From NCBI RefSeq assembly GCF_002531935.1, contig NZ_NWSV01000037.1, positions 1-43,233 on the forward strand: a DNA stretch of 43,233 bases, written 5' to 3'. This DNA comes from Rhizobium chutanense. GTDB taxonomy: Bacteria > Pseudomonadota > Alphaproteobacteria > Rhizobiales > Rhizobiaceae. Of the stretch, positions 16,201 to 24,165 are shown piece by piece. The position numbers were made by a program, and so were the translations under genes. The stretch's first letter is position 1, and each line of letters starts with the position of its first letter. Under the pieces are notes generated by a model that saw nothing but the letters and a program-made list of their open reading frames with translations, did no database searches and was not told the origin of the DNA.

Positions 16201-18378
16201 GCCTTCAGGTTCATCGCCGTGCCGTCCGCCTTCGAACAACAGATGATCCACGATGAGCTGGAACTTTACGAGGAGCTGCTGACCAAGGTCGACAGCGAGG
16301 ACCGCGTCTCGCGCAAGCGCCTCGAGCGGCTGAAGGAAGGTCTGCAGGAGCGTCTGGAAGGGCTTGCGACCAGAAAGGACGATCTGCTCACCATCGCCGA
16401 GATCGGTGTCGACCAGATCATCGTCGATGAAGCCCAGGAGTTCCGCAAGCTTTCCTTCGCGACCAACATGTCGACGCTGAAGGGCATCGATCCGAATGGC
16501 TCGCAGCGCGCCTGGGACCTCTATGTGAAGTCCCGGTTCCTCGAAACGAAGAACCCGGGCCGCGCCCTTGTGCTTGCCTCCGGCACGCCGATCACCAACA
16601 CTCTCGGCGAGATGTTCTCGATCCAGCGCCTGCTCGGCCACGAGGCTCTCGCCGAACGCGGCCTGCACGAGTTCGATGCCTGGGCGTCCTGCTTCGGCGA
16701 TACGACCACCGAGCTGGAGATCCAGCCGTCCGGCAAATACAAGCCGGTCAGCCGGTTCGCGAGCTTCGTCAATGTCCCGGAACTGATCGCCATGTTCCGC
16801 GCTTTCGCCGACGTCGTCACGCCGGCGGATCTCCGCGAATACGTCAAGGTGCCTGACATCTCCACCGGCCGGCGGCAGATCCTGACCGCCAAGCCGACGC
16901 CTGCCTTCAAATCCTATCAGCAGATCCTCGACGCCCGCATCAAGGCGATCGAGATGCGCGAGGGACCGGCTGAGCCCGGCGACGATATCCTGCTCTCGGT
17001 CATCACCGACGGCCGCCATGCGGCGATTGATCTTCGTCTCGTCATGCCGGCGAACGACAATGAGGAGGACAACAAGCTCAACCTCCTCATCCGCAATGCC
17101 TTCCGCATCTGGCAGGAGAGTGCCTTCAGCACCTATCTCCGGCCGGACGGCAAGCCCTTCGAGCTGCCCGGCGCCGCGCAGATGATCTTTTCCGATCTCG
17201 GCACGATCAACGTCGAGAAAACCCGCGGCTTTTCGGCTTACCGCTGGATTCGCGATGAGCTCGTGCGGCTTGGTGTTCCCCCGTCGGAAATCGCCTTCAT
17301 GCAGGACCACAAGAGGACCGAGGCCAAGCAGCGGCTGTTCGCCGACGTGCGCGCCGGCCGGGTTCGGTTCCTGATCGGGTCGTCGGAGACGATGGGAACG
17401 GGCGTCAACGCCCAGCTCCGGCTCAAGGCGCTGCATCATCTCGACGTACCCTGGCTGCCGTCTCACATCGAGCAGCGCGAAGGTCGCATCGTCCGGCAGG
17501 GCAATCAGCATGATGTCGTCGACATCTTCGCCTATGCCACCGAAGGTAGCCTCGACGCCTCCATGTGGCAAAACAACGAGCGCAAGGCCCGTTTCATCGC
17601 GGCTGCGCTGAGCGGAGATACATCGATCCGCCGGCTCGAAGACCTCGGTGAAGGACAGGCCAACCAGTTTGCCATGGCCAAGGCAATCGCCTCCGGCGAT
17701 GAGCGGCTGATGCAGAAGGCGGGTCTCGAAGCCGATATCGCGCGGCTGGAAAGACTGCGCGCCGCCCATGACGATGACCAGTATGCGGTGCGCCGGCAGA
17801 TGCGCGATGCGGAACGTGACATCGAGGTTTCGACCCGCCGCATCGGTGAGATCGGCCAGGATATCGGGCGGCTTGTGCCTACAGCGGGCGACGCGTTTGC
17901 GATAAAGGTCCTTGGTAAGGAATACGATGAGCGTAAGGAGGCTGGTCGCGCGCTGATGAAGGAAATTCTCACGCTCCTCCAGCTTCAGCAAGAGGGCGAG
18001 GTTCACCTCGCATCCATCGGCGGCTTCGATCTGGTCTACGAGGGCGAGCGCTTCGGACAGGGCGATGGGTATCGCTACGCCACCACGCTCCAGCGCACCG
18101 GCGCCGACTACGAAGTCGACCTTGCTGTCACCGTGACGCCGCTCGGCGCCATCTCCCGCCTCGAGCATGCGCTCGACGGGTTCGAGGAGGAACGCGAGCG
18201 CAATCGCCATCGCCTGGAGGAGGCGCATCGGCGGCTCGTCTCCTATCGCTCGCGCGATGGGGGCACTTTCGCCTTCGCCGACGAACTTGCCGAAAAGCGC
18301 CGACAGCTTCGTGACGTCGACGATGCTCTTGCAGCCGCGTCAGTTTGGAACGACGACGCCCCGGCGGTCGCTGCTTGA
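13270..18378 (+). CDS. Giant N6-adenine methylase / SNF2-like helicase fusion
   Basis: A 1702-residue protein. The N-terminal half contains an adenine-N6 methyltransferase: motif I LEPGIGTG at 195-202 and catalytic NPPF at 260-263. The C-terminal half is a superfamily 2 helicase: Walker A GAGKT at 896-900, DEAQ at 1053-1056, the SGTPITNT motif, and motif VI QREGRIVRQGN at 1402-1412. The last 250 residues look coiled-coil. No nuclease domain is seen. This layout resembles the phage P1 antirestriction protein DarB and plasmid 'strawberry notch'-like helicases, so a role in protecting incoming plasmid DNA is plausible. Recombination or chromatin-like remodelling are alternatives. The leader upstream is GC-rich and AGGAAAATTTC precedes ATG. 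Confidence 0.85.
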   Translation: MSNDPFTLDMFGSSALSSGLGLGVTAFGGFEPVAASDDDPEPTPPSPAPALPVAAIEPPAPRRQGNRCNFYLDDADRGLAVSWKDRARANVAAILIANSIEKQDRPATPKEQAQLVRFTGFGASELANTMFRRPGEIDFRAGWSELGGSLESAVSDADYTSLARCTQYAHFTPEFIIRAIWSGLQRLGWRGGRALEPGIGTGLFPALMPAVFRDKTFVTGVELDPVTSRIVRLLQPKARIITGDFARTDLAPIYDLAIGNPPFSDRAVRSDRAYRSLGLRLHDYFIARSIDLLKPSALAAFVTSSGTMDKADATAREHIAKTADLIAAIRLPEGSFRRDAGTDVVVDLLFFRKRKVADAEGDLSWLDLEELRPESRDEGAIRVNRWFARHPEFVLGNHALTSGPFGETYTCRPRAEEDLQLALEDAIRRLPEGRYDGEPTAIDIDLEDELGEIVDLRPGDAKVREGSFFIDNRHGLMQMVDGSPTAVILRKGRSGEGLSEKHVGIIKKLIPIRDAVREVLKAQEQDRPWRDLQVRLRIAWSSFVRDFGPINHTAVSISEDEESGEVRETHRRPNLQPFLDDPDCWLVASIENYDLDTDTAKPGPIFSERVISPPAPPEITSAADALAVVLNERGRVDVEHIAELLHRPADAVVDELGDAIFRDPADGSWQTADAYLAGPVRTKFAVAEAAAALDPAYERNVRALQAVQPADLRPSDITARLGAPWIPASDVVAFVKEMMGAEIRIYHMPELGSWTVEARQLGYSAAGTSEWGTSRRDAGELLADALNSRVPQIFDVYKDAGGERRVLNVVDTEAARDKLQKIKEAFQNWVWTDPDRTDRLARVYNDRFNNLAPRRFDGSHLKLPGASGAFVLYGHQKRGIWRIISSGSTYLAHAVGAGKTMTMAAAIEEQRRLGLIAKAMLVVPGHCLAQAAREFLALYPNARILVADETNFTKDKRARFLSRAATATWDAIIITHSAFRFIAVPSAFEQQMIHDELELYEELLTKVDSEDRVSRKRLERLKEGLQERLEGLATRKDDLLTIAEIGVDQIIVDEAQEFRKLSFATNMSTLKGIDPNGSQRAWDLYVKSRFLETKNPGRALVLASGTPITNTLGEMFSIQRLLGHEALAERGLHEFDAWASCFGDTTTELEIQPSGKYKPVSRFASFVNVPELIAMFRAFADVVTPADLREYVKVPDISTGRRQILTAKPTPAFKSYQQILDARIKAIEMREGPAEPGDDILLSVITDGRHAAIDLRLVMPANDNEEDNKLNLLIRNAFRIWQESAFSTYLRPDGKPFELPGAAQMIFSDLGTINVEKTRGFSAYRWIRDELVRLGVPPSEIAFMQDHKRTEAKQRLFADVRAGRVRFLIGSSETMGTGVNAQLRLKALHHLDVPWLPSHIEQREGRIVRQGNQHDVVDIFAYATEGSLDASMWQNNERKARFIAAALSGDTSIRRLEDLGEGQANQFAMAKAIASGDERLMQKAGLEADIARLERLRAAHDDDQYAVRRQMRDAERDIEVSTRRIGEIGQDIGRLVPTAGDAFAIKVLGKEYDERKEAGRALMKEILTLLQLQQEGEVHLASIGGFDLVYEGERFGQGDGYRYATTLQRTGADYEVDLAVTVTPLGAISRLEHALDGFEEERERNRHRLEEAHRRLVSYRSRDGGTFAFADELAEKRRQLRDVDDALAAASVWNDDAPAVAA

Positions 18379-18473
18379 TCTGGGGCAGTGATTTTGATGC
18401 AGCGCAGCATTTGCATAGCTGCATTGCACAATATTTGCTTTCTTTCCGATCGAAATTTGAGCATAGTGCTCAC

Positions 18474-18589
18474 AGCTGATGCACATGGCGGTTTTCCTCC
18501 CAGTGCCGCCGCAGCAGCTGTTCCCCTCTGGAGGTTTAAATTACCTTCATACCTATAGGGCCCGAGTTTTCTCGTGGCCCTCTTTTTTT
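18474..18589 (+). ncRNA. Candidate AbcR (alpha-r15)-like small RNA
   Basis: A candidate sRNA of about 116 nt in the gap after the giant helicase gene. Upstream, TTGCATAGCTGCATTGCA (18411-18428) looks like a LysR-type activator site, and CATAGT (18462-18467) could be the -10. The first hairpin GGCGG (18487-18491) / CCGCC (18506-18510) displays TTTTCCTCCC in its loop, an anti-Shine-Dalgarno sequence. A second CCCTC..GAGG element follows, then a strong terminator. Length, loop motif and upstream site resemble AbcR1/AbcR2, rhizobial sRNAs that repress ABC transporter mRNAs. The 5' end is inferred. Confidence 0.5.
18557..18589 (+). terminator. Rho-independent terminator
   Basis: AGGGCC-CGAG pairs with CTCG-GGCCCT around a TTTT loop (18557-18582), followed by seven T (18583-18589). 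It is the 3' end of the candidate sRNA. Confidence 0.88.
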
Positions 18590-18653
18590 GTCCTGATTTC
18601 CGTTTGTCGATGCACCGACCCTGACGATCGGGTCGCCGGCGGCTTCACCGCGC

Positions 18654-18849
18654 TCAGGAAATCAGCTCGACACGCTCGATCGTTTCGATCAGCCGCTCGC
18701 TCATATCCTCCGGGTCGTTCAGGACCGTCACGAAGTCGGAAAGGCTCGGACGCCTCTTGCCGGGCGATTCCCAAGGTCTCGGTGAACACCAGGATCTCGT
18801 CTTTTCCCGGAACGATCTGAAAGGCAAATATCTCATTTGCATCGTGCAT
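18654..18849 (-). pseudogene. Small plasmid gene with a one-base frameshift
   Basis: Two overlapping minus-strand frames make one plausible protein of about 65 residues. The first starts at ATG 18849 after a good AAGGAGG and reads MHDANEIFAFQIVPGKDEIL...ETLGIAR; the other continues RRPSLSDFVTVLND...IETIERVELIS and stops at 18654. Joining them needs one base removed near 18755-18765 (around CGGCAAGAGG). It is the only minus-strand gene candidate between 11 and 25 kb apart from fragments. It may be a decayed gene or a sequencing error. Function not recognised. Confidence 0.5.
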
Positions 18850-19182
18850 TGGAACCTCCTTGAGTTGCACACCAGCCTACGGCGCCTTCCTGACCGCCGT
18901 GAACTCTCAAAAGTGCGAGTAGGAGGGTGAGAAGAAGGAAGGACAGGAAACCGGTCGCAGATCGGTCCTCCCGTCGCCGCTTGCGCTCAATCGCCGCCTC
19001 CGCATCCCGGCCACTCGTTCCGCGCAGGGCTTTAAGCCCCGCTTGTCCTTCGCGGCAGGGACGCTCGGCCGCAGTTGCGCCGGTCCGCCCGCACTGCGGT
19101 CCGGGAGGTGTCTTCGAAAGAAATGAAGACAGGAAGGGCCGGCAACAGGGCCGCGTCCCGCATCCCGGAAGAGGAAAATCCC
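18850..19182 (+). other. GC-rich leader of the ParB-like gene
   Basis: A 333-base gap with no supported gene. It carries the ribosome site of the frameshifted minus-strand gene at its left end and a GC-rich leader for the ParB-like gene. TCTTC (19111-19115) and GAAGA (19124-19128) can pair near the right end. No clear -35/-10 pair is seen. Confidence 0.45.
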
Positions 19183-20952
19183 ATGCAGATCATGAAGGTC
19201 GATCCGCGCTCGTTGAAGGACAACCCGGACAACACCCGCCAGTCCAAATCCACGCCGCAGGCCGACGCCCTGCTGCTCGCCACCATCAAGGCCGTCGGCA
19301 TCATCCAGCCGCCCGTCATCTTTGCCGAGGTCGGTGGCGGGAACGGCTACGTCATCGAAGCCGGTCATCGGCGCACCCGCATGGCGATTGCCGCAGGCCT
19401 CGAAGAAATCGAGGTCCTCGTAGTCGAAGCCGCCAACGACAATGGCGCCATGCGGTCGATGGTCGAAAACATCGCCAGGGAGCCGCTCAACCCCGTCGAC
19501 CAGTGGCGTGGGATCGAACGCCTGATCGCACTCGATTGGACCGAGGAAGCAATTGCAGTGGCACTTGCCCTGCCCGTCCGGCAGATTCGCAAGTTGCGGC
19601 TGCTCGCCAACGTCTTGCCCGCAATGCTCGATCAGATGGCTCTCGGCGACATGCCGAACGAGCAGCAGCTTCGGACGATCGCGGCAGCACACCTAGATGA
19701 GCAGAAGGAAGTCTGGAAAGCGCAGAAGCCGAAGAAGGGCCAGCCTGCCACGTGGTTCCAGATCGCCAACGCGCTGAGCAAGACCCGCATGTATGCAAAG
19801 GATGCGAGCTTCGGCGACGATCTCAGGGAGGCCTACGGCATTGAATGGATCGAGGATCTGTTTGCCCCTGCCGATGAGGACAGCCGCTATACCACCAACG
19901 TCGAAGCCTATCTCGGCGCCCAGCAGGAGTGGATGACGAACAATCTGCCCAAGAAGGGCGTAATCGCCGAGGTTACGCAATGGGGCGAGGCGAAGCTGCC
20001 GCAGAAGGCAAGCCGCGTCTACGGCAAGCCAGGCAAAGGCGACCACACCGCCATGTATCTGGATCGGAACGGCAGGGTTCAGACCGTCCATTACCGGATG
20101 CCGGAGGAGAAAAAGACCGCAGGCAAGGGAGCCGTCGCTGGAAGCGGCGCCAGCGCCGGCGACGATGGGATCGACGCGCCGAAGCCGCGTTCCGATGTGA
20201 CGCAGAAGGGTCACGACATGATCGGTGATCTCAGGACAGACGCGCTGCACGAGGCGCTCGCCCGCGCGCCGATCGAGGACGACACATTGACGGCGCTCCT
20301 CGTGCTCGCCTTCGCCGGTCTGAATGTCCGGGTCGACTCCGGGGCAAACGACACCGTCTTCGGCACGAAGCGGTTCGCTCGCCATGCGGTTCGGCTGCTC
20401 GACACCGACGGCAGGCTCTCCTTCGACATCGACACGCTGCGGGTTGCCGCACGTTCGATGCTGGTCGATGTGCTTTCGTGCCGCCGCGGTATGTCGAACA
20501 GCGGTATCGTCTCGCGCATCGCGGGCGAGGCCGTCGGCGCGGATGGCTATCTCCCGAACATGGGCACGGAGGACTTCCTGCTTTGCCTGTCGCGGCAGGC
20601 GCTCGAGGCTTCGTGCAAGGACGCCTCGGTTCTGCCGCGCCAAAAGGTCCGCGAGACCCGCGCAGCACTCGTCGAGCACTTCAAGGAAGGGCACTTCGTC
20701 CACCCGGCAGCCCTGTTCGCGCCCGATCCAAGGGAACTTGCCGACCTGATCAAGAAAGGCGAGATCGTCGAAGAGGAGGACACCGTCACCACTGAAGAAG
20801 CGACGGATGGTCTTGAAGACGAGCTCGCGGGCGGCGGCGCCGCCGGCGAGGCCGCCGATCTCGACGCCCCCGATCTGGAGGCCCCCGATCTGGAGGCCGG
20901 TGACGGCGCTCCTGACGAGGACGAAACCGCCTACGGCATCGCGGCCGAATAG
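19183..20952 (+). CDS. ParB/Spo0J-like nuclease-domain protein
   Basis: A 589-residue ParB-family protein. The N-terminal ParB domain contains VDPRSLKDNPDNTRQS, GIIQPPVIF and the nucleotide-binding box EAGHRRTRMAIAAGL (about residues 58-72), followed by MRSMVENIAREPLNPVDQW and an HTH-like segment TEEAIAVALALPVRQIRKLRLL. The long C-terminal part is unlike partition ParB and ends in a very acidic tail (repeated DAPDLEAPDLEA). No ParA gene is adjacent, so it is probably not the plasmid's partition protein; related plasmid proteins may act on DNA or transcription. ATG 19183 follows GAAGAGG; an earlier in-frame start at 19075 lacks a ribosome site. Confidence 0.8.
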   Translation: MQIMKVDPRSLKDNPDNTRQSKSTPQADALLLATIKAVGIIQPPVIFAEVGGGNGYVIEAGHRRTRMAIAAGLEEIEVLVVEAANDNGAMRSMVENIAREPLNPVDQWRGIERLIALDWTEEAIAVALALPVRQIRKLRLLANVLPAMLDQMALGDMPNEQQLRTIAAAHLDEQKEVWKAQKPKKGQPATWFQIANALSKTRMYAKDASFGDDLREAYGIEWIEDLFAPADEDSRYTTNVEAYLGAQQEWMTNNLPKKGVIAEVTQWGEAKLPQKASRVYGKPGKGDHTAMYLDRNGRVQTVHYRMPEEKKTAGKGAVAGSGASAGDDGIDAPKPRSDVTQKGHDMIGDLRTDALHEALARAPIEDDTLTALLVLAFAGLNVRVDSGANDTVFGTKRFARHAVRLLDTDGRLSFDIDTLRVAARSMLVDVLSCRRGMSNSGIVSRIAGEAVGADGYLPNMGTEDFLLCLSRQALEASCKDASVLPRQKVRETRAALVEHFKEGHFVHPAALFAPDPRELADLIKKGEIVEEEDTVTTEEATDGLEDELAGGGAAGEAADLDAPDLEAPDLEAGDGAPDEDETAYGIAAE

Positions 20953-20981
20953 GCCGCCATCCCGTCTTATCCGATCGACGA

Positions 20982-21009
20982 CCGCCGCCGGCCATCCGGC
21001 GGCGGTTTT
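20982..21009 (+). terminator. Rho-independent terminator
   Basis: A perfect 10-bp stem CCGCCGCCGG / CCGGCGGCGG with loop CCAT, followed by TTTT. It ends the ParB-like transcript, 30 bases after the stop. Confidence 0.85.
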
Positions 21010-21045
21010 GTTTCCATCAACAGCAGGACTTCAAGGAGATATCTG

Positions 21046-21522
21046 ATGTCTGCTTCCCTGATCTATGACCTCGCCCCGATCGGCTCCATCGTCGCCTGGT
21101 CCGACGGCACACCGCGCCCGCCCGAGCGTTTCAAGAAGAAGCTGGCGGCCTGGCAGACCCGCAACAGCAGCGGACGCCTGATCCGCAAGGAAGGTCCGCG
21201 CCAATCCGGAAACTACGCCTCGCCGGGATATTTCACGCTGCATGAGGCGGATTTCGGCGGCAAGGATACCGTCGTCATGCGCATTCACCGAACCTTCGGT
21301 CTTGATTCTCAGCTCACCTTCAAGGTTCTCCAACGCCCCGCATTCGGCTCGGTCCGCGTCTTCGATCGCGCCGGTGCGAACGCGGAACTCGTCCATCTAG
21401 CCGACAACCGCGAGGCGGCAGCGGCCTGGCTGAAAGAGCATGGATACCCGAACGCCGTGCTCGAAGAGGTGACCGCCGACGAGGTCGCGGCCGTTCACGT
21501 TGAAGGGAGGGTTGCCGCATGA
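21046..21522 (+). CDS. Hypothetical plasmid protein, 158 residues
   Basis: Starts MSASLIYDLAPIGSIVAWSDG and includes TPRPPERFKKKLAAWQTRNSSG, then a basic, glycine-rich middle and an acidic C-terminus. No known domain is recognised. CAAGGAG lies 9 bases before ATG 21046. The stop overlaps the start of the next gene by 4 bases, so the two are translationally coupled. It is the first gene of a four-gene operon after the terminator at 21009. Confidence 0.75.
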   Translation: MSASLIYDLAPIGSIVAWSDGTPRPPERFKKKLAAWQTRNSSGRLIRKEGPRQSGNYASPGYFTLHEADFGGKDTVVMRIHRTFGLDSQLTFKVLQRPAFGSVRVFDRAGANAELVHLADNREAAAAWLKEHGYPNAVLEEVTADEVAAVHVEGRVAA

Positions 21523-22406
21523 GGACCTCTAATCTTCAGCACGAACTGGCCTCGACCTCAGAGGATCTGGGCGTGGAATTCGGCGTCAGCGCCGACGGGT
21601 TCCCGGTCGCCCGGATCGCCGATACCTTCAGGGCAATGGTGCCGGCACGCGATGGCGCCAGCGTCCTCGCGAGCGCCTGGCGCCTCACTCGCCAGCTGTC
21701 AGAGCTGACGCGGGATGATTTCCACGGTCACGAAGGGCGCCTCGAAGATGAGACAACGTTCCGCGCGTGTGTGTTCGAGACCGTACAGCATAAGGGTGAA
21801 CTATCCGCGCTCGGGCGGATCCAGACCCGCATGGCAGCGAGTACGCCATGGGGTCCGTCACAGCTCGCCACCACCTATGCCGAAGGGATCGTCTCTCATA
21901 TGACAGCCGGTCATGGCGGGTTTCATCTGTCGGCCGAGCGGAATGCCCGCATCCTGCCGATGCTGCGAAAATCCTCGCCCTGGTACGAGGAAGACTCGGA
22001 ATGGGCGATCGTCGCCCTCACCTTTCCGGACCTGTTCACGTCCTACGAGCGCAAATGTGCGGACGAGACGATCCGCAACAGCTGGCCGTCCGCCTGGGAG
22101 GAGATCCACGGCCGCGAACTGGCGCCCGGCCAATCCTGGACAAAGGACCGGGAAGCCTTCGAGCGCAAGCATGCCGGCGACTGGATCGTCATCTCCGCGA
22201 TCTTTTCCAGCCACCATGCCGACATGACGGAGGTGATTGCCACACGTGGCGGCGGGCGCGATGGGCGGGCGGAGGAGATGCGCTTTCTCGTGCCCCGCGC
22301 CGAATACGCTGCGCGTGACCGCTTCGGTTTCGTCATCGATCCCGACCGTCACGATCCTTATGACGGCCCTTCCAGTTTTGTGGGTTGGCGAGGGAGGGTT
22401 GCGTGA
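21519..22406 (+). CDS. DUF7007-like plasmid protein
   Basis: A 295-residue protein whose middle reads STPWGPSQLATTYAEGIVSHMTAGHGGFHLS and WAIVALTFPDLFTSYERKCAD, the pattern of proteins I know as DUF7007 on alphaproteobacterial plasmids. The C-terminus has VIATRGGGRDGRAEEMRFLVP. Histidines and aspartates in GHGGFHLS could be catalytic, but no activity is established. It overlaps the genes before (4 bases) and after (1 base), so it is part of one operon. Confidence 0.72.
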   Translation: MRTSNLQHELASTSEDLGVEFGVSADGFPVARIADTFRAMVPARDGASVLASAWRLTRQLSELTRDDFHGHEGRLEDETTFRACVFETVQHKGELSALGRIQTRMAASTPWGPSQLATTYAEGIVSHMTAGHGGFHLSAERNARILPMLRKSSPWYEEDSEWAIVALTFPDLFTSYERKCADETIRNSWPSAWEEIHGRELAPGQSWTKDREAFERKHAGDWIVISAIFSSHHADMTEVIATRGGGRDGRAEEMRFLVPRAEYAARDRFGFVIDPDRHDPYDGPSSFVGWRGRVA

Positions 22407-22750
22407 TGACTGCGACGCCAATCCAACATGCGCAACTGTCGCGTATGGAAGACGCGCGGCGGCAGACGCAGCGCCAATTGGAACTGATTGATCGCCAGGT
22501 CATGCGCCGGATAACATCGATCCTGCCGCAGCTCGCGCGCCGGCAAACCGGATATCGGCGCGGGAAGGCGCCGGATACCGGTTCTTTCCTCGAACGCTAT
22601 CGCAACAATCTCGCCGCCCTAACGGCGGAGCGGCAGCCGGAAGTCGATGCGCTGACACGAAAGCTGACCCGGCAGGATGCTGCGATAGCTGCCTTTCGAA
22701 AACGGTTCGGGCCAATTGGCGACGCGGCTCAGCTACGAGAGGAGGTCTAG
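22406..22750 (+). CDS. Hypothetical coiled-coil protein, 114 residues
   Basis: A basic, helical protein: SRMEDARRQTQRQLELIDRQ at the start and NLAALTAERQPEVDALTRKLTRQ later are heptad-rich. ATG 22406 shares its A with the TGA of the preceding gene, and GAGGGAGGG lies upstream. The product may be a DNA-binding or structural partner of its operon neighbours. No family recognised. Confidence 0.65.
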   Translation: MTATPIQHAQLSRMEDARRQTQRQLELIDRQVMRRITSILPQLARRQTGYRRGKAPDTGSFLERYRNNLAALTAERQPEVDALTRKLTRQDAAIAAFRKRFGPIGDAAQLREEV

Positions 22751-22754
22751 CGCC

Positions 22755-23219
22755 ATGGGAACGATCGGAGACCTCGAACTGAGAGCCGGCATTGGGCCAT
22801 CGTCCGCGGAGCGCACCGCGTTCTGGCAGCAGTTCCACCACCTCGACGGACAGGCGTGCCTCGATGCGGGTGTGTCGGAGCTCAGGCGAATGATCGCCGC
22901 GAAGGAAGGTCTGGCTGAAGTCACTCCGAGTAGGTGCGGCGGTGTTCCGAAGCGCGAACGGCTTCCTCCCTTGACCGACGAACAACATGCAGCGCTCCAG
23001 GCCTATGCCGCGAGACACGGGCGTCGCTGGAAAAGCATCCTGAACAACGTCTGGATGGGTGGCGCGCCCTATGACGATGGCGGGACACTCCGCGGTCTTC
23101 GAAACACGCACGGTCCGAGCTGGCTGCAATCTTATCGGCTTCCCAAGTCGAAACCTTCGGCCGAGACCCCCATCGCGCCGGTTGAGCGTGAGGCCGGTTG
23201 GGGAAGTGACGATGTGTAA
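22755..23219 (+). CDS. Hypothetical plasmid protein, 154 residues
   Basis: Starts MGTIGDLELRAGIGPSSAER; the middle part PLTDEQHAALQAYAARHGRRWKSILNNVWMGG followed by LRGLRNTHGPSWL resembles small plasmid proteins of rhizobia with no assigned function. AGAGGAGG ends 8 bases before ATG 22755, and the start is 4 bases after the preceding stop. It is the last gene of the operon; a long inverted-repeat leader follows. Confidence 0.7.
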   Translation: MGTIGDLELRAGIGPSSAERTAFWQQFHHLDGQACLDAGVSELRRMIAAKEGLAEVTPSRCGGVPKRERLPPLTDEQHAALQAYAARHGRRWKSILNNVWMGGAPYDDGGTLRGLRNTHGPSWLQSYRLPKSKPSAETPIAPVEREAGWGSDDV

Positions 23220-23234
23220 CGTCCCCGGCAGCCA

Positions 23235-23539
23235 TCTTCCTTTCAACACCTTGGTGGACCGGACCCGTGCCGGTTTGCCCTTCGGTTCTGCTGCGGTCTG
23301 AACCAGCGGCCGGTCGTTTCAAGGCCGCGTTCCGCGCCGCGGGGCGGCCGGAAACCGCCGTCCTTCACGGAGCAGGCTCGCGGGCGTCGCAGGGCAGGAT
23401 GCCCCGCTAGCCAGCAACCCGGCTCCGCTCTGCCTGTCGTCTCCGGACCTTGAAACGTCCGTCTTCCGCCGGTTCGGGGCGACCGCACCGAAGGGCAAAC
23501 CGGCACGGGGCCGGAGCCGCTTCGAGGTTGAAAGGAAGA
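23235..23539. repeat. Nested long inverted repeat in the leader of the next gene
   Basis: Three nested arms are perfect reverse complements: TCTTCCTTTCAA at 23235-23246 with 23528-23539 (12 bp), a 22-bp arm at 23265-23286 with 23487-23508, and CGTTTCAAGG at 23315-23324 with 23450-23459. Spacing between the first and second arms is nearly equal on both sides (18 and 19 bases). The right outer arm includes AAGGAAG, the ribosome site of the gene starting at 23544. The whole 305 bases can fold as one hairpin in RNA or in single-stranded DNA and would then hide that site. The stretch has no supported gene. Confidence 0.85.
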
Positions 23540-23543
23540 CATC

Positions 23544-24131
23544 ATGGCAAAGCCCGCTACTCCCTCTCGTCAATCCGCCCGCGTCGTGGCCCTGCGCAAA
23601 GGTGCCACCGTCGAGATGGTCCGGCTCACATGCCCCGACAGCGCCCAGGCACTGAAAATCGCCGAGAGCTTCGGAACCACGATCGTCGACAGCGACGGAA
23701 TCCGCGATCTCCATGAGCGTCTCATCTCCGAGACGGCCGATGCTCTGAGCGATGGCCTCGGCGAAAAGGCCATGCAGATCCATCTGCAGCGGATCGTCGG
23801 CGCCTTCGTCGGTTCCGCGCACGGCGCGGGCCAGTTCTACAGCCGCGCCGTCACCGAGGCGCGCGATGCCACGGCCAAGGCTGCCAACGACGCCCGCGAC
23901 GAGGACCTCGACGGCCCTGTCGGCTACGACAGTGCTGCGCAGCGCAGGCGAGAGTTTGCCGCCGACATGGGCGTGCAGGCTCATGCGCTTCGGATGGCGG
24001 CGGAGGGCGCCGTTGCAGCCTACAAGCAAATCGTCGGTGAGACCTGGAAGCCCTTCGATCGGCCCGTCGAAAACCCAGGTCACTCTCTCGATCGCAAGGC
24101 GGCCGAAGCACAGATCTCGGCCTTCGACTAA
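23544..24131 (+). CDS. Hypothetical plasmid protein, 195 residues
   Basis: Starts MAKPATPSRQSARVVALRKG; the middle reads LHERLISETADALSDGLGEKAMQIHLQRIVGAFVGSAHGAGQFYSRAVTEARDAT and looks mainly helical and alanine-rich. No known domain, signal or membrane segment. GAAAGGAAG precedes ATG 23544, inside the right arm of the long inverted repeat, so its translation may depend on unfolding of that structure. It lies immediately upstream of ardC and may belong to the same early-expressed group. Confidence 0.7.
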   Translation: MAKPATPSRQSARVVALRKGATVEMVRLTCPDSAQALKIAESFGTTIVDSDGIRDLHERLISETADALSDGLGEKAMQIHLQRIVGAFVGSAHGAGQFYSRAVTEARDATAKAANDARDEDLDGPVGYDSAAQRRREFAADMGVQAHALRMAAEGAVAAYKQIVGETWKPFDRPVENPGHSLDRKAAEAQISAFD

Positions 24132-24141
24132 GTGCTTCTCC

Positions 24142-24165
24142 GGCGGGGCTTGGGCTCCGCCTTTT
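24142..24165 (+). terminator. Rho-independent terminator
   Basis: An 8-bp stem GGCGGGGC / GGCTCCGCC (one G-T pair) with a 4-base loop, followed by TTTT. It lies 11 bases after the preceding stop. A GC-rich leader of ardC follows up to 24385; at its end ACCTC and GAGGT can pair across the ardC ribosome site. Confidence 0.7.

Noticed and set aside
14749..18228. A 1159-residue open frame on the minus strand
   Set aside because: It mirrors the methylase-helicase gene and contains no recognisable domain.
19183..20952. ParB-like gene as the plasmid partition protein RepB
   Set aside because: No repA or repC is adjacent, and the protein is much longer with an unusual acidic tail.
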